Assembly (NCBI RefSeq): GCF_000429185.2
Contig: NZ_AUBJ02000001.1
Location: forward strand, 1,550,001-1,614,000
DNA: 64,000 nt
Reading direction: 5' to 3'
Source of the DNA: Actinoalloteichus caeruleus DSM 43889
GTDB taxonomy: Bacteria; Actinomycetota; Actinomycetes; Mycobacteriales; Pseudonocardiaceae
Below the pieces are notes generated by a model that saw nothing but the letters and a program-made list of their open reading frames with translations, was not told the DNA's origin and did not search any database. The translations under genes were made by a program, and so were the position numbers. Below, one piece after another: positions 37,101 through 46,470 of the stretch (positions within the stretch are counted from its first letter, which is position 1; the number at the start of each line of letters is the position of its first letter).

Positions 37101-38075
37101 ATGGCCCGCGCACTGGTGACCGGCGGCAACGGCTTCGTCGGCGGCCATCTCGTCGACCGACTCGTCGCGGACGGCGACGAGGTGACCGTGCTCGACGTGG
37201 CACCGCCCGGCGGGGCGGGGGGCCACCGGAGCGACGTGGAGCACCTGCCGCACGACGTCCTCGACCGGACCGCCCTGGCCTCGGTGCCCGCGAGGTTCGA
37301 CGTCGTGTACCACCTGGCGGCCGTCGTCGGCGTGGACCAGTACCTGGCCCGCCCGCTGGAGGTCATCGACGTGAACCTCCAGGGGACCCGCAACGTCCTC
37401 GACCTGGCGCACCGGTGCCGGGCCAGGGTCGTGGTGGCCAGCACGAGCGAGGTGTTCGGGAAGAACCCGGCCGTGCCCTGGAGCGAGGACGCCGACCGGG
37501 TGTTGGGGCCGACCTCCGCCGACCGGTGGGCCTACTCGTCGAGCAAGGCGTTGATGGAACACCTGACCTTCGCCTTCGCGAGGGAACACGCGCTGCCGAC
37601 CACCGTCGTCCGCTACTTCAACGTGTACGGCGCCCGCCAGCGACCGGCCTACGTGGTCAGCCGGTCGATCCACCGCGCGCTCAACGGCGAGGAGATGGTC
37701 GTCTACGACCGGGGCGCGCAGACCCGGTGCTTCACCCACGTCGACGACGTCGTGGAGGGCACCGTGCTGGCCGCGCGCAGCCCGAGGGCGGTCGGTGAGA
37801 CGTTCAACGTCGGCAGCATGCGCGAGACCAGCATCCGCGAGGTGGTGTCGCTGATCGCCGAGGCCACCGGCGGATCGTGGACCGAGGTGGACACGACCCG
37901 GCACCTCGGCTCGGCCTACGAGGACCTGCCGCGGCGGGTGCCGGACAACACCAAGGCCCGCACGCTGTTGGGGTGGAGCCCCGACACCCCGTTGGACGAG
38001 GGCATCGCGCGGACGGTGGCCTGGGCCCGGGACACCCCCTGGTGGTTGGCCCAGTCGGACACCGGGGCTGGCTGA
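37101..38075 (+). CDS. NAD-dependent epimerase/dehydratase, UDP-glucuronate decarboxylase-like
   Basis: 324 residues from ATG 37101 with GGAGGAA upstream. Extended SDR: nucleotide loop VTGGNGFVGGHL at residues 5-16, AAVVGVDQYLARPLEVIDVN near 75, STSEVFGKNP near 115 with catalytic Thr/Ser, YSSSK (Tyr and Lys intact) near 140, then YFNVYGARQRP near 172 and the GETFNVGS motif. The VGVDQYL..PLEVIDVN and SEVFG segments are like UDP-glucuronate decarboxylases such as those of calicheamicin and maduropeptin sugar pathways, which turn UDP-glucuronate into UDP-4-ketopentose or UDP-xylose. It pairs functionally with the dehydrogenase at 13803 though 22 kb away. A C-4 epimerase is the alternative. Confidence 0.85.
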   Translation: MARALVTGGNGFVGGHLVDRLVADGDEVTVLDVAPPGGAGGHRSDVEHLPHDVLDRTALASVPARFDVVYHLAAVVGVDQYLARPLEVIDVNLQGTRNVLDLAHRCRARVVVASTSEVFGKNPAVPWSEDADRVLGPTSADRWAYSSSKALMEHLTFAFAREHALPTTVVRYFNVYGARQRPAYVVSRSIHRALNGEEMVVYDRGAQTRCFTHVDDVVEGTVLAARSPRAVGETFNVGSMRETSIREVVSLIAEATGGSWTEVDTTRHLGSAYEDLPRRVPDNTKARTLLGWSPDTPLDEGIARTVAWARDTPWWLAQSDTGAG

Positions 38076-38135
38076 GGTCCCGGCGGGCCGGCCGCGGCCC
38101 CGTCGTCACCCCCGGAACGAGGTGGGAGGAACGAG

Positions 38136-38819
38136 ATGCGCCACGGGAACGACCCCAAGCACTTCCTCGTCGACCGGGCCACCGGCGACTACCTGGCCCG
38201 GTCGAGCACCACACCGGTTCCCGCGCTGCGGTCCCTCGCCGCGCGGACCGCAGCCCTCGGGGAGGCGGCGGGCATGGCCGTGCCCCTCGAACAGGCGGCG
38301 CTGCTGACCCTGTTGGCCAGGACCCTGTCAGCGCGGAACGTCGTCGACCTGGGCACCTTCACCGGGCTGTCCGCGTTGTCGCTCGCCCTCGGGGTGGCCG
38401 AGGGCGGCCAGGTGACCACCTGCGACGTGTCCGACCGGTGGGTGGGGCTCGCCCGGGAGCACTGGCGGCTGGCCGGGGTGGCCGACCGGGTGCTGTTCCG
38501 GCGGTCGTCCGGGGCACGGGTGCTGCGGGAGCTCGCGCAGGGGCCGCCGGTGGACCTGGTGTTCGTGGACGCCGACAAGATGAACTACCCGGCCTACTGC
38601 CGGGCCGCGGTCCCCCTGCTGCGACCCGGGGGCCTGCTGGTCGTGGACAACGTGCTGATGGAGGGGTGGGCGGTGGCCCCGGAACGGGCGGAACCGGGCC
38701 TGCCCCGCCGGTGCGCCGAGGCGGTGCGCTCGGCCAACGCGTCCCTGGCGGAGGACGACAGGCTGGAGACGGTGATGCTGCCGGTGGCCGACGGTCTGAC
38801 GATCGCCCGCCGCCGCTGA
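38136..38819 (+). CDS. Class I O-methyltransferase, catechol type (family 3)
   Basis: 227 residues from ATG 38136, GGGAGGA seven bases upstream. Typical small cation-dependent O-methyltransferase: NVVDLGTFTGLSALSLALG near 68 (SAM loop), VDLVFVDADKMNYP near 140 with metal-binding Asp, and LLVVDNVLMEGW near 167 with a second metal ligand Asp-Asn. These methylate one hydroxyl of a catechol. The HpaB-type hydroxylase of the beta-tyrosine cassette makes just such a catechol, and maduropeptin's tyrosine unit is 4-methoxylated, so this is the likely partner. It follows the sugar decarboxylase by 60 bases in one operon. Confidence 0.92.
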   Translation: MRHGNDPKHFLVDRATGDYLARSSTTPVPALRSLAARTAALGEAAGMAVPLEQAALLTLLARTLSARNVVDLGTFTGLSALSLALGVAEGGQVTTCDVSDRWVGLAREHWRLAGVADRVLFRRSSGARVLRELAQGPPVDLVFVDADKMNYPAYCRAAVPLLRPGGLLVVDNVLMEGWAVAPERAEPGLPRRCAEAVRSANASLAEDDRLETVMLPVADGLTIARRR

Positions 38820-39124
38820 GGCTGGTGCGCCCCGCCCCGACCGTGCCGCCCGCCGCTCGCCCACACCCGGCGGTCCTCACCGGTCCCGTTCCCGTGTTCG
38901 CCGTCCCGCTCGGCCGCCGTCCCGTCCCCCTCGCCCCGGACGGCACGACGTCCCACCTCGTCCCGCTCCCCCTGGTACCGCGACCAGGCCCGGCCTCGCC
39001 CCACCGCCCCCGGTCCCCACCCGGTCCACGCGCCGTGCCGCCGCGGGTCGGGCACGGCGGTGGGGCCGACGTCGTCCCCGGCGGGAACGTCGTCGGCCCC
39101 GGCGCGCGCCCCGGACCTCCCGCG
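38820..39124. other. Short intergenic region, convergent genes
   Basis: 305 GC-rich bases between the O-methyltransferase and the minus-strand TIM-barrel gene. Nothing recognised. Confidence 0.45.
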
Positions 39125-40237
39125 TCAGCGGCGGACCCGCCGTTGGAAACCCAGGTGGGCGTAGTGGTCGGCGACGGCGTGGAAGGCCTCCTTGGGTTCC
39201 ACGCGGTAGGGCGAACCGTGCTTGGTGATGTCGTCCCGGATGGTCTTGACCAGGGCCATGCTCGCCATGTCCAGGTCCAGCGCCGGGTCGTCGGAGTGGG
39301 GGTGGGTGGGGTGGATGAACTCGGAGATGGTGGCGCCCCTGACCTCGGCCCGCTCGAACACGTCGAGCATCCGCAGGTGGTAGTCCGCCTGCGCGCCCTC
39401 GTCCCGCGTGTACCCGTCCAGGATCGTGGGCACCGGGCCCTCCCGGTCGACGACGTCCCAGAAGAAGAACGCCTTGTCCTCCGCTCCCCGGTAGGTGGCC
39501 GTGCCGTACTCGGCGACGTCCACCGGCAGTCCCGTCTCCCGGTAGGAGGCCAGCAGGTCAAGGTGCTCCTCGGCGGTGCGCGCCGCGGGCAGGTACTGGT
39601 ACATGAGGGCGACGAAGTCGAAGAGGTCCCAGTCGACGTCCTCGAACGGCGCCGCCGCGTAGCCGACGTCACCCCCGAAGACACCCCGGACCAGGTTCTG
39701 CGCGTCGTCGAGGAAGGCGTTCAGCCGGGGCGCCGCGGCGGCGACGTCCACGGTCCGGGTGGGGACCAGCAGGTGGTGCTGCGCGTCGGCGTAGATGTTC
39801 GCCATCCGCTCGTGGTACTGCCCCTCGTCGAGCAGCCCCGGGGTGAAGAGCAGGTGGACCGCGCCCACCGTCATGTCGATGTCGGCGCCGTCCACGCGGA
39901 GCCGCTCGGCGATCCGGGCCGCGGTGACGAGGTGTTCGAGGACCTCGGTGCGGGGGCGGTCCACCAACCGGGGTTGGAGCCGGACGTGCAGCCCGCGTTC
40001 GGCGACGGCGGTGGCCGTGATCTCCAGGCGCCGGGGGTCGCTGCCGTACACGGTGACCGAGTTGGCGTTCAGCTGGTCCGTGATCAGGCTGATCTCCTCG
40101 AGCATCCGCGTGGAGCTCCACACGTCACGTGACAGCGGGCCCTGCCCCGTCTCGAAGTTCGTTCCGGTGTCGTAGGCGACGCCGCGGCGGGCCAGGACCC
40201 CGTCCGTCGGGGAGCCCTGGCTGTGCGGAGCTGTCAT
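39125..40237 (-). CDS. TIM-barrel protein of the actinobacterial 'abortive infection'-labelled family
   Basis: 370 residues from ATG 40237 (AAGGGAA upstream); an earlier ATG has no site. The N-terminus RRGVAYDTGTNFETG, VYGSDPRRLEITATAVAERGLHV near 70, and the GLPVDVAEYGTATYRG segment near 250 follow a (beta-alpha)8 barrel like glycoside hydrolase-fold proteins; acidic residues in EYG and EFIHPT may be active-site groups. Homologues in actinomycetes are often labelled abortive phage infection protein without experimental support. It is in the same direction as the P450 at 40282 (44-base gap), within the beta-tyrosine region, so a link to the metabolite (for example sugar or glycoside handling) is possible. 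Function unknown. Confidence 0.75.
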   Translation of the reverse strand: MTAPHSQGSPTDGVLARRGVAYDTGTNFETGQGPLSRDVWSSTRMLEEISLITDQLNANSVTVYGSDPRRLEITATAVAERGLHVRLQPRLVDRPRTEVLEHLVTAARIAERLRVDGADIDMTVGAVHLLFTPGLLDEGQYHERMANIYADAQHHLLVPTRTVDVAAAAPRLNAFLDDAQNLVRGVFGGDVGYAAAPFEDVDWDLFDFVALMYQYLPAARTAEEHLDLLASYRETGLPVDVAEYGTATYRGAEDKAFFFWDVVDREGPVPTILDGYTRDEGAQADYHLRMLDVFERAEVRGATISEFIHPTHPHSDDPALDLDMASMALVKTIRDDITKHGSPYRVEPKEAFHAVADHYAHLGFQRRVRR

Positions 40238-40281
40238 CGTGGTCGTTCCCTTCGTGGTCGCGGTGGTACCTCGGGCGGCTG

Positions 40282-41508
40282 TCACCAGGTCACCGGGAGT
40301 TCGTAGAGGCGTTGCAGCGTGCCGTCGGTGTTGTTGCTGGGCAGTTCCTCGGTGGGCACGGCGGACCGCAGGTCCGGGAACCGTTCGACGAGGCGGCGGA
40401 AGGCGATCTCCAGTTCGAGGCGGGCGAGGTTGTCGCCGGGGCAGCGGTGGATGCCGTGGCTGAAGGAGAACGACGGCCGAGGGGGCCGGCGGATGTCGAA
40501 GGCGTCGGGCGAATCGGTGAACCGGGGGTCGAAGTTCACCCCGGCGCAGCTCACCAGGATCCCCTCACCGGCCCTGATGACACCGCCATCCAGCTCGATG
40601 TCCTCCACGGCGACGCGGGCGAAGACCTCCACGAGCGACACGTAGCGCAGGATCTCCTCGACGGCGGCCGGGACCAGGTCGAGGTCGTCCCGCAGCGCCT
40701 GCCACTGCTCGGGGTGGTCGAGCAGCGCCAGGGTTCCGAGGGAGATGACGTTCGTCGTGGTGTCGGTGCCGGCGACGAGCATCGACATCGCGATGTGGGC
40801 CAGCTCGTCCCGGCTCATCTTCCCCGGGTGGAGCTGGTCGACGATCAGGTCGTCGATCAGCCCGGTGGCGCCGGCCCCCGGGTCCCGTTCCTTCCTGGCG
40901 ATGAGGCGGTCGAGGTAGGCCATCAGCTCGGTGGTCGCCTCGTCGGCCAGTTCCGGGACGAACAGCTTGTGGGCGGGCGTCTCGAACTCCTCGTGGTCCT
41001 CGTAGGGCACCCCGAGGACCAGGCTCATCACCATCGACGGCACGGGCTGGGCGAACCGGGTCACCAGGTCCGCCGGTTTCCCGGAGCGCACCAGGTCGTC
41101 GAGGCTGTCGTCGACGATCCGCTGGATGTCGTCCCGCAGCTCGGCGGTGCGCCGCATCGTGAAACTCGGCATGATCGTCTGGCGTTGCCGGGTGTGCTCG
41201 GGTGGGTCGACGCCGAACAGCACGTCGGCGTAGCCGCTGTCGACGACCTTCTCGAACTCCTCGTTGAGCAGCGGGTAGTTCCCGTGCTGGGGGCGGATCG
41301 ACACGCGTCGGTAGTCGGAGAGGACGGCGCGGGCCTGCGCGGCGCCGGTCACCAACCACGCGTCCCTGCCGTTGTAGAGCCGGACCTTCGTCATCGGTCC
41401 CGACTCGCCGAGCCGGGTGTGCCGGGTGGAGGGCCGGTACGGGCAGGTCGCCGGGCGGCTGATCGGGAACGACGGCGGTCCGTCGGCGCTGGCTGCGGAA
41501 TCGTTCAT
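40282..41508 (-). CDS. Cytochrome P450
   Basis: 408 residues from ATG 41508. Motifs intact: I-helix AGTDTTTN (about residue 242), ExxR as EEILR near 280 and heme loop FSHGIHRCPGDNLAR near 348. It ends in LYELPVTW, as do related actinomycete P450s. It is a paralogue of the P450 at 17026; the two share the CPYRPS and LYNGR/LYDGR N-terminal segments. It forms an operon with the TIM-barrel gene and sits next to the beta-tyrosine hydroxylase. Likely a tailoring oxygenase of the pathway. Confidence 0.92.
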   Translation of the reverse strand: MNDSAASADGPPSFPISRPATCPYRPSTRHTRLGESGPMTKVRLYNGRDAWLVTGAAQARAVLSDYRRVSIRPQHGNYPLLNEEFEKVVDSGYADVLFGVDPPEHTRQRQTIMPSFTMRRTAELRDDIQRIVDDSLDDLVRSGKPADLVTRFAQPVPSMVMSLVLGVPYEDHEEFETPAHKLFVPELADEATTELMAYLDRLIARKERDPGAGATGLIDDLIVDQLHPGKMSRDELAHIAMSMLVAGTDTTTNVISLGTLALLDHPEQWQALRDDLDLVPAAVEEILRYVSLVEVFARVAVEDIELDGGVIRAGEGILVSCAGVNFDPRFTDSPDAFDIRRPPRPSFSFSHGIHRCPGDNLARLELEIAFRRLVERFPDLRSAVPTEELPSNNTDGTLQRLYELPVTW

Positions 41509-41874
41509 GGGTACCCCTCGATCGGATGTCGGCCACGGCGCGGGAACTCGCGGGACCGCGTCTCCTCCCGCCGGACTCCGGGCATGGCGGGTCCGTCCCG
41601 CCCTCATCGTCGTGGCGTCGCGCTCCGGGCCGCATCTCCCGGCGTGCGGGGCTCCTCCCGGCCCCGGCCGGGGCGGGTGGGGCGCGCCCACACCCCTCCA
41701 CCACGGTGTTCCGCCGACCGGGGGCGAGGGTGCGGACGGGGCACGTCCCGGGGTGCCCACCCGGTCGGCATGTCGCTGCGTGCGGCATCGCCGGGGAACG
41801 CTTGTCAGCCCAGGACGGCGCCGTGATCGTGGGTTCCGGCCCAGTCCACCACCGACACGACGGGGGCGTCATCC
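41509..41874. other. Divergent intergenic region, P450/hydroxylase
   Basis: 366 bases carrying promoters for the P450 and for the beta-tyrosine hydroxylase. No clear -10 boxes or gene seen. Confidence 0.4.
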
Positions 41875-43470
41875 ATGAGCACAGGCCAGGATTCTCGTGC
41901 GGGTGGGGCGGCGCCACCCCCCGACCGCGACCGTGGCACCCGGCCGATGACCGGGGACGAGTACGTCGAGAGCCTGCGGGACGACCGGCAGGTCTTCCTG
42001 CACGGCACGCGGATCGAGGACGTCACCCGGCATCCGGCCTTCCGCAACCCGGTCCGGATGACCGCTCGCCTCTACGACTCCCTGCACGACCCGGAACGCC
42101 GTGACGTGCTCACCGCGCCGACCGACAGCGGCGGCGACGGTTACACGCACCGCTTCTTCCGGGCGCCCCGCACGGTCGACGACCTGGTGGCCGACCAGCG
42201 GGCGATCGCGGAGTGGGCGCGGATCGGCTACGGGTGGCTCGGGCGGGGGCCGGACTACAAGGCGTCGTTCCTGGGGACCCTCGGCGCGAACGCCGACTAC
42301 TACGGCCCGTACGCGGACAACGCCCGCGCCTGGTACCGGCGGGCGCAGGAGAAGGTCCTGTACTTCAGCCACGCGATCGTGCACCCGCCGGTGGACCGGG
42401 ACCGCCCGCCGGAGGAGGTGGGCGACGTGTACGTGCACGTGGAGCGGGAGACGGACGCGGGGCTCGTCGTCAGCGGGGCGAAGGTCGTCGCCACGGCCTC
42501 GGCGCTCACCCACCACGTCTTCGTCGCGCACTACGGCCTGCCGATCCGGAAACGGGAGTACGCCCTGGTGGCGGCGGTGCCGACCAACTCCCCCGGTGTC
42601 CGGTTGATCTGCCGCCCCTCCTACTCGGCGACGGCCTCGGTGATGGGGAGCCCCTTCGACTACCCCCTGTCGTCCCGGTTGGACGAGAACGACAGCGTCC
42701 TGGTGTTCGACCGGGTCCTCATCCCCTGGGAGAACGTGTTCGTCTACGGCGACCTGGGCAGGGCGACGCTGTTCACCGCGCGGTCGGGGTTCCCGGAACG
42801 CTTCATGTTCCACGGCTGCACCCGGCTCGCGGTGAAGTTGGAGTTCATCGCGGGCCTGCTCGCCAAGGCGCTGGAGATCACCGGCACGGCCGACTTCCGA
42901 GGCGTGCGCGCCCGCCTCGGGGAGGTCCTCGCCTGGCGGAACCTGTTCTGGGGCCTGTCCGACGCCGCCGCCCGCAACCCGGTGCCCTGGAAGGGCGGTG
43001 CCCTGCTGCCCAACCCCCAGTACGGGATGGCCTACCGGTGGTTCATGCAGCTCGGGTACCCGAGGGTCCGCGAGATCGTCCTCCAGGACGTCGCCAGCGG
43101 GTTGATCTACGTCAACTCGGGCGTCGAGGACTTCGACGACCCCCGCATCCGCGGTGACCTCGACAGGTACCTGCGGGGGTCGGGTGGGGTCGAGGCGACC
43201 GAACGGGTCAAGGTCATGAAGCTGCTGTGGGACGCCGTCGGCTCGGAGTTCGCCGGTCGGCACGAACTGTACGAGCGCAACTACGCCGGCAGCCACGAGA
43301 ACACCCGGATCGAGCTGCTGTCCGCGCAGCTCGCCGACGGCACGGTGGACGGTTACCGGGCGTTCGTGGACCAGTGCCTCGACGAGTACGACCTCGGCGG
43401 TTGGCGCGCGCCGGACCTGGAGTCCTTCGAGGACCTGCGGCGGGCGGGACGTGACCTGCTGGGTCCCTGA
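41875..43470 (+). CDS. FADH2-dependent HpaB-type hydroxylase (SgcC-like)
   Basis: 531 residues from ATG 41875; the conserved family start ([20 protein letters not shown]) lies 24 residues in, at ATG 41947, and could be the true start because both have weak ribosome binding sites. The rest follows 4-hydroxyphenylacetate 3-monooxygenases: a central FAD region ([20 protein letters not shown], near 190), [10 protein letters not shown] near 290, and the C-terminal helical domain. SgcC and its maduropeptin counterpart hydroxylate C-3 of carrier-bound beta-tyrosine, and the complete beta-tyrosine cassette next door makes this role very likely. A flavin reductase is not in the window. It converges on the condensation enzyme, with a strong terminator between. 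Confidence 0.92.
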   Translation: MSTGQDSRAGGAAPPPDRDRGTRPMTGDEYVESLRDDRQVFLHGTRIEDVTRHPAFRNPVRMTARLYDSLHDPERRDVLTAPTDSGGDGYTHRFFRAPRTVDDLVADQRAIAEWARIGYGWLGRGPDYKASFLGTLGANADYYGPYADNARAWYRRAQEKVLYFSHAIVHPPVDRDRPPEEVGDVYVHVERETDAGLVVSGAKVVATASALTHHVFVAHYGLPIRKREYALVAAVPTNSPGVRLICRPSYSATASVMGSPFDYPLSSRLDENDSVLVFDRVLIPWENVFVYGDLGRATLFTARSGFPERFMFHGCTRLAVKLEFIAGLLAKALEITGTADFRGVRARLGEVLAWRNLFWGLSDAAARNPVPWKGGALLPNPQYGMAYRWFMQLGYPRVREIVLQDVASGLIYVNSGVEDFDDPRIRGDLDRYLRGSGGVEATERVKVMKLLWDAVGSEFAGRHELYERNYAGSHENTRIELLSAQLADGTVDGYRAFVDQCLDEYDLGGWRAPDLESFEDLRRAGRDLLGP

Positions 43471-43481
43471 GACGCCGGTGA

Positions 43482-43516
43482 GGTGCCGGGACCGTCTCCT
43501 CGACGGTCCCGGCACC
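43482..43516. terminator. Strong bidirectional terminator
   Basis: A perfect 15-base stem (GGTGCCGGGACCGTC and its complement) with a five-base loop lies between the converging hydroxylase and condensation genes, 12 bases past the hydroxylase stop. Confidence 0.85.
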
Positions 43517-43570
43517 GGGGGCGGCGCGGCGGGCTCGAGAACCGGCCTCCGCCGCGCGGGGCGCGGGGCA

Positions 43571-44929
43571 CTACTCGGCGGCGGAGGCGACGACCGAGTC
43601 GCGGAGCACCGAGGTGAGGTCCCGGACCTGGGCGACCACCGAGTCCTCGTCGAACATGTTCGTGGTGTAGCCGACCTTGCCGTACACGACGCCGTCAGGT
43701 CTCGGTTCCAGGGACCAGAGCAGGCCGTCCGGCAGTTGGGATCCCTCGGCCGCGGACAGGGTGCGGCTCCGGATCGCGCTGAACGTCACGTCTCCCGCCG
43801 TCCGCTCACTCATGATGAACGGCGACTGCACCACCTGGAAGACCGCCGCCGCTCCCCCGGGGTCCTGCACCGGGTCCATCAGGTCGGGGGCCGCCGCCGA
43901 GAGCTGGAGGAAGGGGATCTCGTGGTCGTAGGCGGCCAGGCAGGCGGTTCGCGTGCGTTCGATCACCGAGGCCAGGTCGCCGCCGCCGATGTCGACGCGC
44001 AGCGGCAGGAAGTTGTAGAAGCTGCCGACGGTGTCCTGGATCCACCCCGGGCTGCGGCCGGGCGTGAAGGTGGGGACGACGAGATCGCTGCTCCCGGTGC
44101 GGTCCCGCAGATAGGTGAGGTAGGCGGCGAGGTACACCATGAACGGTGAGGAGCGGGTCCGCCGGGCGACGAGGTCGACGGCCCGCCCGTACCGCTCGTC
44201 GAGGACGAAGCGGTGCCAGCCGGTGCGGAACTCGCCCTCGCTCGGGCGGGGCCGGTCGGTGGGGATGGCCGTCATCCGCGCCCCCCGCAGGTTCTCCCGC
44301 CAGAACGCCAGGGCCCGAGCCGTGGACGGCCCCTCGGCCTGGGCACGCTGCCACGCCACGTACTCGCGGGGCTGCCGCACCTGCGGCAGCACGGGGAGCC
44401 GGTCTCCCCGGCGGGCGGCGTAGAACTCGGCGAGGTCCCGCATCACCACCTGCGCCGACCACCCGTCGACCATGGTGTGGTGGGCGATCAGGACCAGGAC
44501 GCCGTCCTGGTGGTCGAACCGTCCCAGCACCATCCGCAGGGCGGGGTACTCGGTGGCGGGGAACGGGCCGGCCTCGATCTCGCAGGCGAACCGTTCGGCG
44601 GTCTGGTCCCGGTCGCCGTCGGCGGGCAGGTCCCGCAGCGTCAACTCCGGCTCCGCCGCCGGCCGAACCGCCTGGTGGGCGTCGTCGCCCTCGACGACGA
44701 TGGAGGTGCGCAGCGCCTCGTGCCGGGCGACGAGGTCGGTCATGGCGGCGCGGAGGACCTCCACGTCGATCCTGCCGTGCACCCGCCAGCCACCGACGAT
44801 GTGGTAGTAGGGCCCGAAGGGGCCGCTGTCGTCACCGTGGTCCATCGCCCGCAGGAACTCCTGCTGGGCGGTGAGCGGCACCCGTTCCGCCCCCTGGCCC
44901 GGCGGGGTGCGTGACGTGTCGTGCGCCAT
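43571..44929 (-). CDS. Free-standing NRPS condensation enzyme (SgcC5-like)
   Basis: 452 residues from ATG 44929, two bases after the halogenase stop, so translation is coupled. Condensation-domain motifs: VPLTAQQEFL at residue 17, RHEALRTSI near 70, HHTMVDGWS near 140 (catalytic His), DLVVPTFTPGRSPGWIQDTVGSF-like C5 segment near 290. The domain stands alone, as SgcC5 does; SgcC5 joins carrier-bound beta-tyrosine to a hydroxyl of the enediyne core as an ester. An equivalent transfer from the carrier protein at 50241 to a hydroxyl or amine acceptor is the expected role. Last gene of the four-gene minus-strand beta-tyrosine operon. Confidence 0.92.
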   Translation of the reverse strand: MAHDTSRTPPGQGAERVPLTAQQEFLRAMDHGDDSGPFGPYYHIVGGWRVHGRIDVEVLRAAMTDLVARHEALRTSIVVEGDDAHQAVRPAAEPELTLRDLPADGDRDQTAERFACEIEAGPFPATEYPALRMVLGRFDHQDGVLVLIAHHTMVDGWSAQVVMRDLAEFYAARRGDRLPVLPQVRQPREYVAWQRAQAEGPSTARALAFWRENLRGARMTAIPTDRPRPSEGEFRTGWHRFVLDERYGRAVDLVARRTRSSPFMVYLAAYLTYLRDRTGSSDLVVPTFTPGRSPGWIQDTVGSFYNFLPLRVDIGGGDLASVIERTRTACLAAYDHEIPFLQLSAAAPDLMDPVQDPGGAAAVFQVVQSPFIMSERTAGDVTFSAIRSRTLSAAEGSQLPDGLLWSLEPRPDGVVYGKVGYTTNMFDEDSVVAQVRDLTSVLRDSVVASAAE

Positions 44930-44931
44930 GA

Positions 44932-46431
44932 TCAGACCTTCCCTTCGGTGGTGGCCCCCACGGGTGGGGCCCAGTGGAAGCCGTCGGCGGACGGGACCAG
45001 GCCCCCGGGACGCACGGGGCGGGTCTCGTCGAGGTTGTCCCCGGTCGCCGCGTGCACCTGGATCCGGGCCCCGGCCCGGGCGACGTCCTTGGCCAGTGCC
45101 GAGCTGAGCAGGTCGCGGTCCTCGCCCTCCCGCTCCACGGGCTGGTCGACGATGTCGGCCAGCTCCTGGAAGGCGGCCTGCCGCTGGGCCGCGTACGCCT
45201 CGGGGGTGACCAGCGCGAGCTCGGCCGAGGCGCCACCGCCGACGAGCTCCACGAAGGACTCCATGCTGGTGGCCTGGCGGCCGAGGACCTTCTTCGCCCG
45301 CCAGAAGTAGGACTCCTCGTCCTGGTGCATGTCGTAGAAGCCGACGAGGAAGTCGTGGAACCGGGTGTACTCCATGCGGTACCGGGTCTCGAACTCCTCG
45401 AACGCGGTGGTGTCGTCCAGGTCTCCCCGCAGCACGGTGTTCAGGGATCGGGCGGCGAGCAGCGCGCCGTAGGTGGCCAGGTGCACGCCGGAGGAGAACA
45501 CCGGGTCGATGAAGCAGGCGGCGTCACCGGTGAGCACGAGACCGGGCCGCCAGAAGCGTTCCTGGATGTAGGAGTAGTCCTTGCGGACCCGGATCTCGCC
45601 GTAGGGTCCTTCGGTGACCCGACGCGCGTCGGCCAGCAGCTCGGCGATCATCGGGCAGTCCTGGATCAGCCTGGTGAGCGCCTCCTCCCGGTCGCCCCGC
45701 ACCCGGTCGAGGGCCTCGGGGAGCACCACGGCGCCGACGCTGGTCAGCTCGTCGGTCAACGGGATGTACCAGAACCACCCCGAGTCGAAGGCGGCGGCGA
45801 CGATGTTGCCCTGGTTCGGCGCCGGCATGCGGCGCCCACCCTCGAAGTAGCCGAACAGCGCCAGGTTCCGGAAGAACTCCGAGTAGCGTCGACGGCCGCC
45901 CACGCGTTGGTGGATGCGGCTGGTGTTGCCGGAGGCGTCGACCACCCACCGGCACCGCACCTCCCGGCGGCGGCCGTCGGCGGAGGACAGGACGACGCCG
46001 ACCACCCCGCCGTCCTCCTCGACGACGTCGTGGACGGTGGTCTCCTCGACGACCTCCACCCCGTGGCGCCGGGCGTTGTCCAGCAGGATCTGGTCGAAAC
46101 GCATCCGTTCGACCTGGTAGGCGGTGGAGGAGTCGCCCGCGAAGCGGGGTGACGCGCCGAAGGAGAACGTCCAGGGCGTGGGGTTGCGGCCCCACCGGAA
46201 CGTGCCGCCGCGCTTCACCACGAACCGGGCCCTCTCCAGTTCCTCGGTGACGCCGAGGAGTTTCCCGATGCCGTGCACGGTGGCGGGGAGCAGGGACTCC
46301 CCGATCTGGTAACGGGGGAACCGTTCCCGCTCCACCTGGAGGACGCGGTGACCCTGTCGGGCCACCAGGGTCGCGACCGTCGAGCCGCTGGGTCCGCCGC
46401 CGACCACGACGACGTCGTAGGGATCACTCAC
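44932..46431 (-). CDS. FAD-dependent halogenase (SgcC3-like)
   Basis: 499 residues from GTG 46431 (AAGGAG seven bases before). FAD loop VVVGGGPSGSTVATLVAR at the N-terminus, RYQIGESLLPAT near 41 (the halogenase GESLLP signature), and LTGDAACFIDPVFSSGVHLA near 300. The protein resembles the halogenases that act on carrier-bound aromatic amino acids. SgcC3 chlorinates carrier-bound beta-tyrosine and needs FADH2 and chloride. It lies between aminomutase and condensation genes with gaps of 39 and 2 bases, so it surely belongs to the beta-tyrosine unit. The WxWxIP signature expected near residue 200 appears as WFWYIPL. Confidence 0.94.
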   Translation of the reverse strand: MSDPYDVVVVGGGPSGSTVATLVARQGHRVLQVERERFPRYQIGESLLPATVHGIGKLLGVTEELERARFVVKRGGTFRWGRNPTPWTFSFGASPRFAGDSSTAYQVERMRFDQILLDNARRHGVEVVEETTVHDVVEEDGGVVGVVLSSADGRRREVRCRWVVDASGNTSRIHQRVGGRRRYSEFFRNLALFGYFEGGRRMPAPNQGNIVAAAFDSGWFWYIPLTDELTSVGAVVLPEALDRVRGDREEALTRLIQDCPMIAELLADARRVTEGPYGEIRVRKDYSYIQERFWRPGLVLTGDAACFIDPVFSSGVHLATYGALLAARSLNTVLRGDLDDTTAFEEFETRYRMEYTRFHDFLVGFYDMHQDEESYFWRAKKVLGRQATSMESFVELVGGGASAELALVTPEAYAAQRQAAFQELADIVDQPVEREGEDRDLLSSALAKDVARAGARIQVHAATGDNLDETRPVRPGGLVPSADGFHWAPPVGATTEGKV

Positions 46432-46470
46432 CGTTGCTCCTTGTCGGGTCTCGGGGCATTCCGCTCGGTG

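Noticed and set aside
34798-37203. 801-codon minus-strand frame over P450 and lipoprotein genes
   Set aside because: Antisense of two well supported genes; no start site or recognisable product.
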